From Pteria penguin (lineage: Eukaryota; Mollusca; Bivalvia; Pterioida; Pteriidae): a stretch of DNA of 64,000 nt. Below, piece by piece: positions 42,373-55,845 of the stretch. The first letter of the stretch is position 1. Every line of letters starts with the position of its first letter. The DNA lies in assembly GCA_035048485.1 (NCBI GenBank), contig CM068590.1, forward strand, positions 1,736,001 through 1,800,000. The letters run 5' to 3'. The notes beneath the pieces are model-generated. The model was given only the letters and a program-made list of their open reading frames with translations, was not told where the DNA came from and did not search any database. A program made the translations under genes and the position numbers.

Positions 42373-45300
42373 GTGATATTCCTCTCTTGATGGTGCAAGT
42401 CTTTTGTCGTAAAAATGGAGGTATCTCATATTTGTGGAATTTTTGTTATGAATTATGACAAATGACTTGAAGCGAATATATAATGCATGTTTTATCCTTT
42501 CTGACATCAATGTTGATGCAGTAGATTTTGCATACTAGACTAGTGTACAATGATATCAGCTGTTTGACTTTATTGTCATTATTTCTCGGATGTATAATGC
42601 GGGTGTACTGTTTTCTGTTCTCTTTGTTATAATTTGAACCAGATTTCTCAGAAGAGCGGATGAGATGGCCTATTATAGATTGCATTTTCATATGTTCATT
42701 CTGATCTTTCAGAAGTAGGGTTTGAGATGGCTTGCCTCATTGTTAGTTTTTCCATTATTTGTTTCACATGAGTGGGGCATTATGGGTGACATTGTCATCT
42801 TTTGTTTTTATTCCCTTGAGACGTGAGTGCGAGCTGGCTGTTATTGTTTCTTTTTATCTGTTATGGGTCACATGATCAGTATTTGTTTATATCCTCGCTG
42901 AAGTTGAGTTAAGCTTGATTTCTGTATAGTGATTTGTTATATTAAATGTATAAGGTAGACTGGTATGAGGCACACAGCGATAAAGTTGCACATAAACAGT
43001 AGACCTAGGCTAAGTTTTACCATGATAGGGGTGGCAGGTTGTGCTTTACATTGTGTCAATGTATCAGTTATCAATACTTTACACATGAACACCCCTATTA
43101 CTAAAATAATTTGTTTTGGTTGTCATAGATACTGGATGTGAGATTGTATCATTGCGGGACCATATATATGAAATTGGTTTTCTTCCCTCTGAAGTAGGAT
43201 CGTAGAAAACAGACTCTGTCGAGGTCAGTATTATTGTATTACATTTCGTATGTGAAGTCCATACAGGCAACAGTTTTATATACATATTTACTTTAACTTG
43301 AACGCACTTTTAGAATACTATATAGAATAAATATTGAATTAGAAGTACATGTTACATAGATATATGATTTTTTATTTAGAAATATGAGAAACTAAAAAAA
43401 TGAATTACAAAAGCTATACAAATTACAAAAGCTGTACCACAGAATCAAGATATAATGTATTGTATAGTAGCAGGACATGATTTTGTTTTGTTTCAGATGT
43501 TGACTTAGTTTTCTAGTTTGTTACAAATATTGTGATTTATGTTATCCATTCTGTTTTATAATCTAAAAAGTGTTTGAAAGATCTAACCTAAAGTTATCTC
43601 AAGAGGGTGTTGTTGTTCTTTTGTGTTCATTATTTAGAAAAAAAAAGAAGAATCTGAAATTTTTCAAGATGTTTTCCCCTGGATTCTTCTCTTTTTTATT
43701 TACTACAATCTTTGAATTTATTTTTTATTCAGTCTTTGATTTGAACTGTTGTTCATTTTGTTTTATGTTTGAAACAAAGCGGTGCTAAATGATCTGCCAG
43801 TCTGTCATTCGATCTGCCTATCATGTTTTAACTATCAACTATCGGTTATTCTCTCATTCGATCTGTCTATCATGTTTTAACTATTTCTGTCAGTTATTCT
43901 CTCATTCGATCAGTCTATCATGTTTAACTATCCTCTGTTAGTTATTCTCTCATTCCATCTGTCCATCATGTTTTAACTATTGTCCTACAGTGGGGGCATA
44001 TGTGTTCTACAGTCTAATTATTTTTAAGGCCCCTGAATGAGAGATTTGGGGACAAGTAAGCTTCAACCTGCCTGCCTTTCTCAGACACTGAAAAAAAACC
44101 CACTTTATCATTGTGCATAGCATATGAACAGTAGTTTTATATTTCACATTTGTATTTCTTGTAACAATACCTATTGTTAAAAAACGTGATTTTTTTACCA
44201 TGTGACCTTGGACCTTCTTTTTCAAAACCTTAATATTGGTTTCTGTCCAGTATCAGTGTTTCTCAAACACATTTGGTTTAATTTGTTTATTCATTATATT
44301 GATAAAATTTTGTTTCAATAGAATGTTACTGTTGATTTGTCATACTTGTATTTGTTTCTTTGATAGACTGGTATTAATAAACCCCTGCACTTACCATAAA
44401 ATAGAATTGCTCTTGCCAAATGAACTTTAATATCATGTGTTACAAGTATTTTTTTTTGTGTTCACTTAGCAAGCTAGTCTTCTATTTGTATTTTGTTACT
44501 TTATTACACCTTATATTCGTAGGTCTTTAATGCACATGAAAAGTTTTGTATCTGCTTAACCCTTACATCCCCAGGTAATAACAATGGACTCTTCCTTCCC
44601 AGTGGATGATACCAGTATGTTTGTAGGGGTGAAATGGTTAACTCTTCATTGGTTGCATTTGTTTATGTATCTTAAAGCTTTCTACTTTGCCATTCCTAAT
44701 TTTGTACTTGAACTCTTCCAGCTTAATTTGGTTTTACCTGGTGTTTCTCAGATTGAGCTTGACTGGAGTTAATTATTAGAAATGAAAAGAAATAGATGTA
44801 TATCAAATTGTATGATTCTGTTAGATAAGAAATAATTTATGTTTCTGGAAACGTTTCGAGTCAATGCTCACGTTAGAACGAGCACTAATAATGTCTGTAT
44901 TATTTTTCTGGAAATATACATTGGATATCTTTTGTAGAAATATTTTCATGGAATAAATGTTTCGGACCTACCCTGCTAATTATATCCCGTTGGTGAGATG
45001 TGTTGGAGCCATTCTGTCGGTCCATTCATCCGTCAACCATTAAATTTTGGTGAATCTGAACCATTTAGTCTGTCCTGGAATAACGACAAAAGGAATTCTC
45101 TCCAAACATCAAGCATATGTCAGTGGAAATTGCAGTGCATGCTGTGGATGCTGTGTCAAATGTCCAAGGTCAAGGTCACCATGAACCCCTGACCAAATTT
45201 CTGCTGCTGGGGTAATATTTTGTACTGCTCTAATTTTATTGACCGGATTTATTGAATTGGCGAAATCCGTCTGTCCGTCCGTCCGCCTGCACGGCCTCAC

Positions 45301-46570
45301 GGTTTCTTTCATACCCTAAAGGGTACTTATGTCAAAGTTGGTAGGTTTGTAGATACTTGAATGTTCTATCCAACCAATACAAAAGTTTAGTGACCTTGAC
45401 CTTGACTTTACACTTCAGTGAACACACTTTTTTGCCTTTAGGATGACCACTTGCATACATGTATTGTTAATGTTAGTGCAAAGCAATTCCGGTCTATAAA
45501 TTGGCAAAATCTGTCCGTCTGTCTGTCTGTCCATCCGTCGTCAACATTTTGCGTTTAGCATTTGCAATCCGGTCATACTGTCCTTGACGTTTTCTTGTTT
45601 GTTATGTAAAGCTAAACAAATTTTCAGAATTCCTTGCCTCAGTAAAGAATCAGTTATGTTTGTACATTCCTAAGGAGCAATTATTGTTTGTAAGTCTTCA
45701 ATCCAGAGTTGTGGTTCTTCGTAAGCAAGAAAGACAACTCTGATTTGAACTTCGTTTATTACAGTTAATCTTGTGTATGGAGTATTGATGTATATCTTTC
45801 TTGTCTCACCCTGGGTATTATACTAGCTATGAATGTTTGTGATTCTATAGACTCAATGAACTTCCATTCATGGAACATAAACATGTTGTTTTGTGCCCCT
45901 TTTTTCCAAGCTCATATGAACGAAATGGAACCATGTAATCAGTAGTCTGTGTGTCCATCTGTCCGTCAGGTGTAATACTTCTGACTTCTCCAAAACCATT
46001 GAAGGGATTATGATGAAACTTGTTAGGAATGAAGTATTCAAGGACAATTTTCAGTCAGAGCCGTCAAGGCAACATAGGTCCATGAGGGTCTCCTCCCTTT
46101 AGTTGCTTATAATGCATTAATTTTATTTGATCAGATTTCAATGAAATAATTGTAATTGCAAAGCCGCAAGGACTTCTCAAGGACAAACTGAAAGATTTTG
46201 ATAGAATCTGACGAAGTATGCAATATCCCTTACAAATACTTTTGCCCATTATCCCCTCGTTGGAGGGGATATAGTAATGGGACCGTTCCTGTGTGGTTGG
46301 GTCAGTACGTGCATACGAATGTGCGCGAGTCCGTGACACTTCACCTTGTTGGCACAATAAACACTAAAATTTCTGCCCGATCACTTTCAAACTTCACATG
46401 TTACTTGTTGATAATGAGAGGAAGAATCTTACTGAGTTTGGGTCATGGGGTCAAAGATCAAGGTCAACATTGGCAAATTGAGTGTGAAACCTTGTGGGCG
46501 CGATGCAGACTTGTTTTTGCCCGATCAGTTTAAAACTTCGATTGTCAGTTGTTGATGATGAGAGGAAGAA

Positions 46571-46714
46571 GAAAAAAGAGGAGTTACCGGCTCAGTTATG
46601 TGGCAGAAGTCACCATGGAGCTATACAATACATGAATATAAATAATATAATAGAACATTTAACACATTACAAAAATATTTGATTGTAGTGCAATTACGAT
46701 ACCGACTTAGGACG
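46571..46714 (-). mobile_element. Naiad 3'-end fragment
   Basis: On the minus strand this matches the last part of the Naiad 3' UTR (27360-27505): GTCGGTATCGTAATTGCACT, TCATGTATTGTATAGCTCCA and GACTTCTGCCACATAACTGA, then the CTCCTCTTTTTTC terminus. It is a short 5'-truncated copy and shows no clear target duplication. Confidence 0.88.
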
Positions 46715-46737
46715 ATGATACGGCCATGTTTCTTCTC

Positions 46738-46925
46738 CTTCCTCCATAGCATCTCTGCACCACGATTACTTCACTTATATGGTAACAGCCTCTTGCATCG
46801 CACAGACATTTAGACCAATGCAAAAGACCCACCGAAAGCAGTGGGAGATCTATTACGTGCCACATTTACAGTGACACGTGACCTCCAGTGACGAGCCAAA
46901 TACACTACATCTCATCCTTTTTATC
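46738..46925 (-). mobile_element. Diverged SINE, minus strand
   Basis: Reversed tail words GATTACTTCACTTATATGG, GCAAAAGACCCACCGAAAGC and AGTGGGAGATCTATTACGTG match complements of the SINE body; the tRNA head is mostly lost. Confidence 0.6.
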
Positions 46926-47318
46926 AAAGGATTTCCCTCATACTTTTGTTAATGTTTTCAATGTGTTCAAAATTGAATTGAAAGATTTAGGTGTTAAAAC
47001 AATTATTTAATTTGATTCATACTACTTTTACTCAGGATCCAACTGCTACACACATATAGAATGCTACATAATTGTACTAAAGATTGACGCATGACAGGGT
47101 CAAATTTAGAAAGGGGTTGGGCAGGGAGATCCATTTTCTCCCTTTTGTTTTTATTGTTTATCATGGTACGATCAAGGCACAATACACATTTGATCATATT
47201 CCGTCGTCGAATATTTTTCTCTTCACGTTTGCGGCTTGTTAATTGTTAAAATAATTTGAATGTTCGCCGATTTTCACCAAGAAGTGTTACTCTTATTCAT
47301 ATACAACACGGACCTTCC

Positions 47319-48224
47319 TCAGTATTTAATTATCGTCGTTTGTCCTTTGCGTTCTCCGATCCATGCGTGTCCCTCTCTGTCTATATCAATATACGATGGC
47401 CCCTCCAGCCCAGGAGGCTGTATATACTGGAGAAACTTCCCGTCCATATCCAGGACGTGTATTCTGTTGTTGTTTGTGTCGGTGACGAGAACACGGCCGC
47501 TGGTGTCGGTACTAACGTCTTTCGGGGTAAATAACGAAGCATCTGATCCTGTATACTCATACCGTAACGTCTTGTCTTTACCAAATGCCAAAACTTTATT
47601 TTTACCCCAGTCACACACGAGCAGATCCTTGTTGACTTTATTCATGGCTACTCTGCATGGATTGGAAAACAAGCTTGAATCATATTCATGTATCGGGGTT
47701 CCTTTAGTGTTGTATTGGATGACGTGATGTCCATAATACGTGTTACACGTCACGATGACGTCACCGTCAGGTAGCGAGCAGAGTCCGCTCGGCTTATCCT
47801 GCGTGTGGAATAACGTCTGGACTGTCCATGACGTCACTGTCTTTGATGCCGATGCGATACGTTTATTGTCATGGTCGGTGAACAGTACATCTCCCTGTGG
47901 AGTCACGGTGACGTCAAAGAATACGAAGTCAGTGTTGATAGCATCACGTGCAGTGCCGTCACGGTCCATCAGCTGTATGCGCCTAACACCAGTTCTCACA
48001 CAGGCCAGATCTGATGACGTCGTACAGGCGATGTAGGTTAAATCAAAACCAGGAAGGAATGATGATACCACTACTGGCGTGGATAGTAATGACGTCACAG
48101 ACGCTGACGCTTGTAATAATGATTCTACGTGAGGCGTTACAATGCTGCATCGCTTGAGACGTCCTCTCTTAAATTCTGTTCTGACCAGTCCTGGTTTTCG
48201 ATCATGGTTGATATCGTTTGACCA
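47319..48224 (-). CDS. NHL-repeat protein (TRIM-NHL-like), C-terminal part, possibly a pseudogene
   Basis: The frame is open from 48224 down to the stop at 47319. It encodes repeated beta-propeller blades with NHL hallmarks: GDVLFTDHDNKRI, PSGLCSLPDGDVIVTC, NKDLLVCDWGKNKVL, PKDVSTDTSGRVLVTDTNNN and a final EGHAWIGERKGQ. NHL propellers bind RNA or protein, and in molluscs most belong to expanded TRIM families, usually with RING, B-box and coiled coil upstream. None of those is visible. No ATG lies between the upstream in-frame TGA (48225-48227) and the first blade. A second frame (48137-48304, starting ATG) overlaps its N-terminus, so either a one-base frameshift near 48140-48220 or an unseen upstream exon is likely. 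Confidence 0.75.
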   Translation of the reverse strand, partial: WSNDINHDRKPGLVRTEFKRGRLKRCSIVTPHVESLLQASASVTSLLSTPVVVSSFLPGFDLTYIACTTSSDLACVRTGVRRIQLMDRDGTARDAINTDFVFFDVTVTPQGDVLFTDHDNKRIASASKTVTSWTVQTLFHTQDKPSGLCSLPDGDVIVTCNTYYGHHVIQYNTKGTPIHEYDSSLFSNPCRVAMNKVNKDLLVCDWGKNKVLAFGKDKTLRYEYTGSDASLFTPKDVSTDTSGRVLVTDTNNNRIHVLDMDGKFLQYIQPPGLEGPSYIDIDREGHAWIGERKGQTTIIKY

Positions 48225-48304
48225 TCAAAGTGGTCAGGAGTGTAACTGGGAGGTGACTGCCAAGTGAGATCTGGGCGGGTTTCTACGTCACAGGAACCTG
48301 TCAT

Positions 48305-49984
48305 TTATATAAAATAAAGATCACCCTTTATAATTTGTTGCCTTATATACATGTGTATTTCTATTATTCTTCAAGGAATGAAACACATTTTTTTTTCGTA
48401 TTCGCTCCAGATGCAATCTCACAGTCTTAGTTTTATGTCAAATCAAGGTCACTGAACAACTGATAATTAACAAAATACCGAAAATTTATGGTGGGACAGA
48501 GGTAAACATACATTCTTATTTTATCTCGAGAGAACGACATTTTATCTAGAGAGAATGACATTGTCAACCAATCAGATTTTGCGTTACGTGATTAATTGAA
48601 AGTGAAATCAGTGCCTTCCTTGATATTACTATATGTTCTCTTTCTCTAAACAGGGGATAGCAAAACCCCCATGAAAATGAGCCAAAGAAATTCAAACGTC
48701 ATGTGCATCCAACATAAAATTTCTAATTTGATTATAAGATAGTGACCTTCTCCCAAATAATTCAAAATACAGGTAAAAACTGTCCAAACCGGACAATCAT
48801 CGGGACAGCTATTTTATCCGCTTTGGACAGGTGTCCGGTTTTCATAGAATGAACGTGGGGTGCAAGTGTACTGTCTATAATCCGGTACGGAACATATATA
48901 TATTTCTGTTTTCCATGATAAATAATTTAAATGACAAATAATACCCACAATTTGATTGGTTGATTAACTCGAGGGAACAAACTAATAAGTAATTCCCTCG
49001 AAATAAAAAGTCGTTCCACACATAAAAAAGTAATGCATGTCCCCTATGTGCCACCTTAAAAATTAAATACCTCATGTCACAGGGGCTCGTGACGGAGGGA
49101 ATTCTAATTTGCAGATGATTTTTGTTATGTTTTTAATTTCTATAAAATGGGTCTATGCCACTCAAAACTTGTAAATTGCTTGAGTTTTGAGTGGCATATA
49201 CCCATTTTATAGAAAAAAAAAACTCCCAAATCAACAGACTAGTTAACCCTGATCTATGTAAATTTGTGACAAAAAAGGGGGAGGGCTGGCCCCCTCTTAA
49301 TCCACTGCTGACTCTAAAAATCTGTGGATTAGGAATTAACAGATTAACTGATTAAGGGTAGATTACAACATTTTTGTCAAATTATATCAATTCATAACTA
49401 TTTTGACCACTATAGAGACTGCCCATGTGATGTCACACTACTAGCATTAATGGCCATGTTAGAAACTTCATTAAAGTTTTGAGAAATTTACTAATTGTCA
49501 GGGCAGATTTTGTGACTTCAGTCTCGATTAATCAGTAAATGTAATCAATCACCTGAATATTTTCAATAAAACATTTAGATATACATTGTGATTATATTAC
49601 AAAATTAAGTTAAATCCAGCAGTTTTGTACGGGCAATAATGGATAAAGTACGAGGGTTGTACTCCAATGAGGGAGATAACTCTAGCTAATTTCAGAAAAA
49701 AGGGGTTGTATGGGAACACACTGTAAATCTAGTTCATAAAAAAGCTGGGTTCTTTACGGTAGAGTTCTCTACACTTCTTTGATTAGTCGAATCCCTAGTT
49801 ACTGTTGCAATGAAGAAGTTTACATAAGTATTTTAGATGGGTTTAGATGACCAACACAGACTTCTCACGGAGGGTGCAGTCACAGGGCAATTTGTAGCAT
49901 TTTGCTTGTTTTTCTGCCCATAATCGGAAGAGACAAAGGCAGATTTTCTCCGACAGGTGTTTATAATAGACTATCCACAGAAAC
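48305..49984. other. Intergenic DNA
   Basis: No gene was recognised. A perfect hairpin lies at 49138-49214 (separate entry). 49260-49310 resembles an end of the GGCGGATC-type MITE family (GGCCCCCTCTTAATCCACTG). Confidence 0.5.
49138..49214. repeat. Long near-perfect inverted repeat (hairpin)
   Basis: The left arm (49138-49168) runs TTCTATAAAATGGGTCTATG then CCACTCAAAAC. The right arm (49184-49214) is its near-exact complement, with a loop of about 15 nt. It is probably a MITE or a DNA-transposon solo end pair. Confidence 0.75.
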
Positions 49985-50452
49985 TTAATAAGTAATTTAG
50001 CTAATAAATCCCTAGGCTTTATTAAAAGGAACATCAAAACAAAGCACCAATCTATTAGATCCACTGCATACAAGACAATGGTAAGACCCCAGCTGGAATA
50101 TGCCGCTTGTGCATGGGATCCCCACACCTAAGACCTATCTGATGAATAAGAGATGATGCAGCGGAGGGCTGCAAGATGGGTTAAAAGGATTGCAGGATCC
50201 TGCACAAGACTGTCATTATTCCATAGCATTGTATATGGACATGTGGCTGTTCCCCTATCAAGGTACATTGTCACATCTACCAGACTTACTAGAACTGCAC
50301 ACCCCTCTCCTTCAGGCAAATACCCACATCCAAGGACTTTTTTCCCGTTAAGTATAGTCAAATGGAACCACCTGCCACATCACACCTTAATGCTAGCAGA
50401 GCCTGAAGCCTTTAAGGCTGCCATTGCTAGCATATCTCATCCCCGGCCTTAA
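49985..50452 (+). pseudogene. LINE reverse transcriptase C-terminal fragment
   Basis: The frame reads SNLANKSLGFIKRNIKTKH, then STAYKTMVRPQLEYAACAWD, then MMQRRAARWVKRI and onward to FFPLSIVKWNHLP. This is the end region of non-LTR (Jockey/CR1-type) polyproteins. Two in-frame stops lie between WDPHT and MMQRRA. 5'-truncated and dead. A SINE starts 90 bp downstream. Confidence 0.85.
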
Positions 50453-50542
50453 TACCATTATCATCTCTTTTAACAATCCTTTTAACCTGGGACATATGTG
50501 TTATACGACATGTTGTATTTAGCTGAGTGGAGGGTGGAGTGG

Positions 50543-50812
50543 AAGCCGGTGTGGCCTAGTGGATAAGGTACTCCGCTCGTGATCGAGAGGTCCCGGGTTC
50601 GACTCCCGTCCTGGACATACCGGTGTCCTGTCTTTCGGATGAGACAGTAAACACCGAGGTCCCGTGTCACGGTAGGCGTGGCACGTAAAAGATTCCTCAC
50701 TGCTTCGGGTGGGTCCGTTGCAAAGGTCTAAATTTGTATGCAATGCATCAGGCAGATGCCGTCACCATATATGTGAAATAATCGTGGAGTGACGTAAAAC
50801 AATAATCAATCA
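50543..50812 (+). mobile_element. tRNA-derived SINE, best-preserved copy
   Basis: A box TGGCCTAGTGGATAAGG, B box GGTTCGACTCC, then TTTCGGATGAGACAG, GTCCCGTGTCACGGTAGGCG, TCACTGCTTCGGGTGGGTCC, ATGCCGTCACCATATATGTG and tail AATCAATCAA. It serves as the reference for the other copies. Confidence 0.87.
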
Positions 50813-51524
50813 AAGGGTGGAGTGGGGCCTAAAATGGAGGCAAACGTGGAGGGTGATCTGAGGACAAATTGTTACATTGGCCTTGCTCTAATGTTGCCAT
50901 TATGGAGGAACATCTCCTCCCTTGGGGTCTTGTCTTTACGAAGCTAAACTTTTCACCCCAAAATGTTATCTGTGAGAAAATACTTAAGTTATCTTCGATC
51001 GCTATTACAAATAGATCGAGAAATGGCGGTGAGAACAGGTGGTACATCGCCCGCAACACAATTTTATTCTTAAAGTTGTAAAATCTTTTTGATTTTCAAT
51101 CATGTGTTATCTGACCTTCTCCATCTTAATGACCAGAGGCCAGTACCATTATTACTCAATATTTTAGCAATTTGACCGATTTAACAGAATGATTTTATCA
51201 TTTGTAGAGAGGCAACGTTCGCGCGTTGGAAATAATGCAATTAATCAACATAAATTGTATTCTATAAACAGTACATTTACTATTTTAAAATTGTTTTATT
51301 TGAAATGAGACAAAAACATGAATTGTTAATTTTTATCAGACCATAACTATGATAAAAAAAGAGCGCAATCTTAAAAGAAAATTCTATATTCAATCATGGT
51401 GTAATAGATCTAATAAAAACACGCTCAAAGAAGATCTCTGTGTTTTAAGCTTTGTAAGCTTTATTATTTTCAAATCGTTAGATTAAGGTCATCCAAGTGA
51501 AGCAAAACTGTCATAGATCCATAC
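50813..51524. other. Intergenic DNA
   Basis: No gene and no clear repeat recognised. Confidence 0.45.
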
Positions 51525-51533
51525 ACATTTGAA

Positions 51534-51905
51534 GGGCGTACCTATTGAAGACCAGGTAGCGCAGTTGGTAGCGCGCTTGCTTCTCACCAATGCGACCCGT
51601 GTTCGATTCCCGATGTGGTACGTGAGATGGTGGGGCTGTCACCAACCTGGTTTCGTGGGTTTTCTCCGGGTACTCCGGTTTCCTCCCACACAAACGACAC
51701 CCTTACGCCTAGATCCGTGCCAACGAGCAAGATTTATATAAGTTAACTTGTTTCTTAATCGTTGTAAAATAAATAAAGTTTAAATTTAAATTAAATTGAA
51801 GACCTAAGGGTAATTGAAGACCTATGGAAGACCTACATTTATCTAGGTCTTTATTAGGTCTTCCATAGGTCTTCAATTACCCGTAGGTCTTCAATTAGGT
51901 ACGCC
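51534..51905. mobile_element. Small transposon with 9-bp TSD carrying a tRNA-like SINE body
   Basis: Ends GGGCGTACCTATTGAAGACC and GGTCTTCAATTAGGTACGCC are inverted, flanked by ACATTTGAA on both sides (51525-51533, 51906-51914). Inside, 51545-51775 is tRNA-like (A box TAGCGCAGTTGGTAGCGCG, B box TGTTCGATTCC), followed by the widespread block TTTTCTCCGGGTACTCCGG. The last 110 bp form a hairpin with arms of about 40 bp. A 9-bp duplication with GG ends would fit Merlin-type elements, which is a tentative assignment. Confidence 0.6.
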
Positions 51906-51914
51906 ACATTTGAA

Positions 51915-52264
51915 AGGTGAAAAGTTTAATGGTGTCGACTACAAGATTCCAGGGGAGGAGATATCGCGAATGTCTTTATTTTACCGCTTAAACTGTCAGT
52001 AGAGGATTTGCGTTCCATGAACTACATGCAGTTATTTTGTGTAACATAAATTTATATTTCGGAGTTTTCTGGAAATCGTTTAATTGTAAGTATTTGCTTA
52101 TTTATTGTATTTTTTATGTATTTTGGGTATACTTTTGTTTAAATGATAATTTATTATGATTTTGTGAATTTAAAATATAATATACATACTCGCGATTTCC
52201 TACTGTATCTACATATTTGAAAATGGTATTATTTCATTTAAAGATTTGTGTATTACGACGTATT
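51915..52264. other. AT-rich flank left of the Polinton
   Basis: Nothing recognised. The last 6 bases (52259-52264, CGTATT) are the left target-site duplication of the large element. Confidence 0.6.
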
Positions 52265-52690
52265 AGTAGTATAGTGAGTGCGCTATACGCCTCAAAACCT
52301 GTACCTGTTTTGTTGCTCCGATGCTTCTGATGTCACGGGGTGAAGTGTACGGACGTGACCCATGAGTCATCGCGTCCCAACGCTGACCTACTTTGCTCTT
52401 CAAGTAGACATATTTTGTTATTTTCCATTTGTTTTTCATTTTCACTGATTTTGTATGTCCTCTGGTTTTATGATTTTTGGACTTGTAGTTTGGATGTATC
52501 CATCATCTTTACATTGTAAGCGTCCCCACGCTGACCTAGAATGTCAGCGTACCCACGCTACGCTGACCTAATACCCTCATTTCATAGCGTACCAACGCTG
52601 ATCTAAGGTTGTCTTTGTTTTTTGGGGCCAGGTTTCATGGAGTAAGCGTACCGACGCTATCGGTGAGTCATAGCGTCCACACGCTATCCT
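52265..52690 (+). repeat. Left terminal inverted repeat with palindromic iterons
   Basis: It matches the reverse complement of the right end over about 290 bp with few mismatches, interrupted by a left-only insertion of about 120 bp (52396-52516). It contains at least six copies of an interrupted palindrome AGCGT-N4-ACGCT (near 52373, 52518, 52544, 52585, 52644, 52669), most followed by GACCTA-type sequence, plus an ATGAGTCAT (AP-1-like) site near 52362. Confidence 0.9.
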
Positions 52691-53194
52691 ACTTTGTTTC
52701 GATAAGTCGAATGACGCTGTTCGTCATTCTATGCTTTTGCAGTTGAAGAAGGACATATGGTAGAAAAGAATCGATTGAAGATCTAAGACTTAGAGGATCA
52801 GAGTGTAAAACTTGAGAAGTCTCGAGGTAAGTCAGTTATTTAAGACTAGTCTCGATGTATATATCTTTTTCGATGTTTAACCACCACAATTAATTAAGTG
52901 TGATAATACTGTAACAGTCATTGTGAGAAATTATGAACAGACCCAGGAATTGCACCCAGAACCATCCCAGCATTCGTCACGATATACTTACTTACCTTTG
53001 TATAATACAATAACACATTGTTTATACATATATATGATATCCGAGCTATCCGCTTACTAATACAACGATGTTTAGATCCAACATCTAACACAGATGACAC
53101 CAGACTAAACATTTCCTATTTCACGATTTTTAAAACAATTTAAAACAAGCCAGTAAGTTAAATATGATCTTTAATCATCTTAATTATTTCCAGA

Positions 53195-54456
<1,262 letters not shown>

Positions 54457-54628
54457 TTTATTTTTTCCTGAAGAAAGTTTTCTTTAAGAAAATATTATAA
54501 TATACTTTTGATCCATTTTTCCCTGAAGAACTAGTGAAGTGGCCACAAGGAATGCCCAGAAAACTAAGAAAATCAGCTTTTATAAACTACTCGGGTTTTT
54601 TGTTCCTACCAAACTTTGTTAAAACAAC

Positions 54629-55690
54629 CAATGGAGTTTGTAGTCTCTATGCTAATTTGAATAAAGCCCTATATTACTGGTTCCTGGGAACAAAGAAAAT
54701 ATACATTTATAGAAGACTAAACTTTGTAGGGTTTTCTTTGTGCTCCGAGGTATTACGTGTTCATGTTACACATCTGCACCGGATAAAATTTACATATCAT
54801 GAAAAATAAAATATGTTTTCCGCCTGGAGATAGTTGTAATAACATGTTATTTAGTATATTCACATATATTGTAAAGTACTTATACACGACATGATTATCT
54901 AATTACGAATAAAGCAACCTAAAATAGTGATTTCTAATGATACTTAAGGAAAGTGACTTTTGACTCTTTCTTTCTTTCTTTTCTTCTCTTTTTTTTTCAT
55001 ACACATATAAAATAATACGAGATTTGCCACACTTCCATACAGATATATATGGAAATATGTTTCCCGCATGGAGATAGCTATTATAAGTTGTTACGTCGTA
55101 TATATACACACATATTTTAAAGTTACTTTTACACAAATAAAACGTCTTAATGATACTTAAGGAAAGTTAATTTTGAGTGTTCCTTTGTTTTCTTAAATGT
55201 TACATACGTCAACTCCACAATCTTGAATTTGCACAAAGCCAGCAAATTCTACGGATTTTTCCCCTGGATAATTTAATCAAAATAAGATTGCTAAATCTAC
55301 TTTTTTTCTATATTGTAAGTGCATTCCTTAAGAGGTCACGTCAGATTCACCTAGTCCCCATCAACCAATGGAGTTTGTAGTCTCTATGCTAATTTGAATA
55401 AAGCCCTATATTACTGGTTCCTGGGAACAAAGAAAATATACATTTATAGAAGACTAAACTTTGCTGGGTTTTCTTTGTGCTCCGAGGTATTAAGTGTTCA
55501 TGTTACACATCTGTACCGGACAAAATTCACATACCATGAAAAATAAAATGCAAATGTGTTTTCCGCCTGGAGATAGTGGTAATAACGTGTTATTTGGTAT
55601 ATTCACATAGATTGTAAGGTACTTATACACGACATGATTATTTAATTAGATACAAGTGACTTAAAAGAATGATTTCTAGAATGTTATGAT
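54629..55690. repeat. Direct duplication of about 320 bp (two copies 733 bp apart)
   Basis: 54629-54960 and 55362-55690 are near-identical (for example CCAATGGAGTTTGTAGTCTC, TGTGCTCCGAGGTATTA, TTTCCGCCTGGAGATAGT). The spacer holds a C/T-rich stretch at 54965-55000 and a third partial echo (GCATGGAGATAGCTATTATA, near 55067). No protein was recognised, although the copies create small ORFs. Confidence 0.88.
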
Positions 55691-55845
55691 AGTTATGTTT
55701 CTGTTTCTTTGCTTTCATACAAGCATATGATACAAGATTTGCCACGTATTCATACAGATATATCGGTATAGTGAATTTAGTGCAAGTGAGCGACTCCGTT
55801 GATTTAAGAATGAAACCGACACGAGACAGATGTTACAACCTTTAA

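Larger units (their letters stand above)
42373..47250. other. Intergenic DNA, repeat-rich
   Basis: 43795-43990 has 3-4 units of about 57 bp (TCTCATTCGATCTGTCTATC). 44990-46060 and 46238-46560 are dispersed repeats with GTCCGTCCGTCC and TTGACCTTGACTTTACAC words. Two retroelement pieces are entered separately. No host gene was recognised. Confidence 0.5.

Noticed and set aside
47260..47727. Plus-strand 155-aa ORF opposite the NHL gene
   Set aside because: The minus strand gives clear NHL blades; the plus reading has no domain.
50543..50620. A tRNA gene
   Set aside because: The A and B boxes are part of a SINE with body and tail; the arms do not form a proper cloverleaf and several diverged copies exist in the window. 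The same applies to the heads at 5989, 14850, 18635 and 28311.
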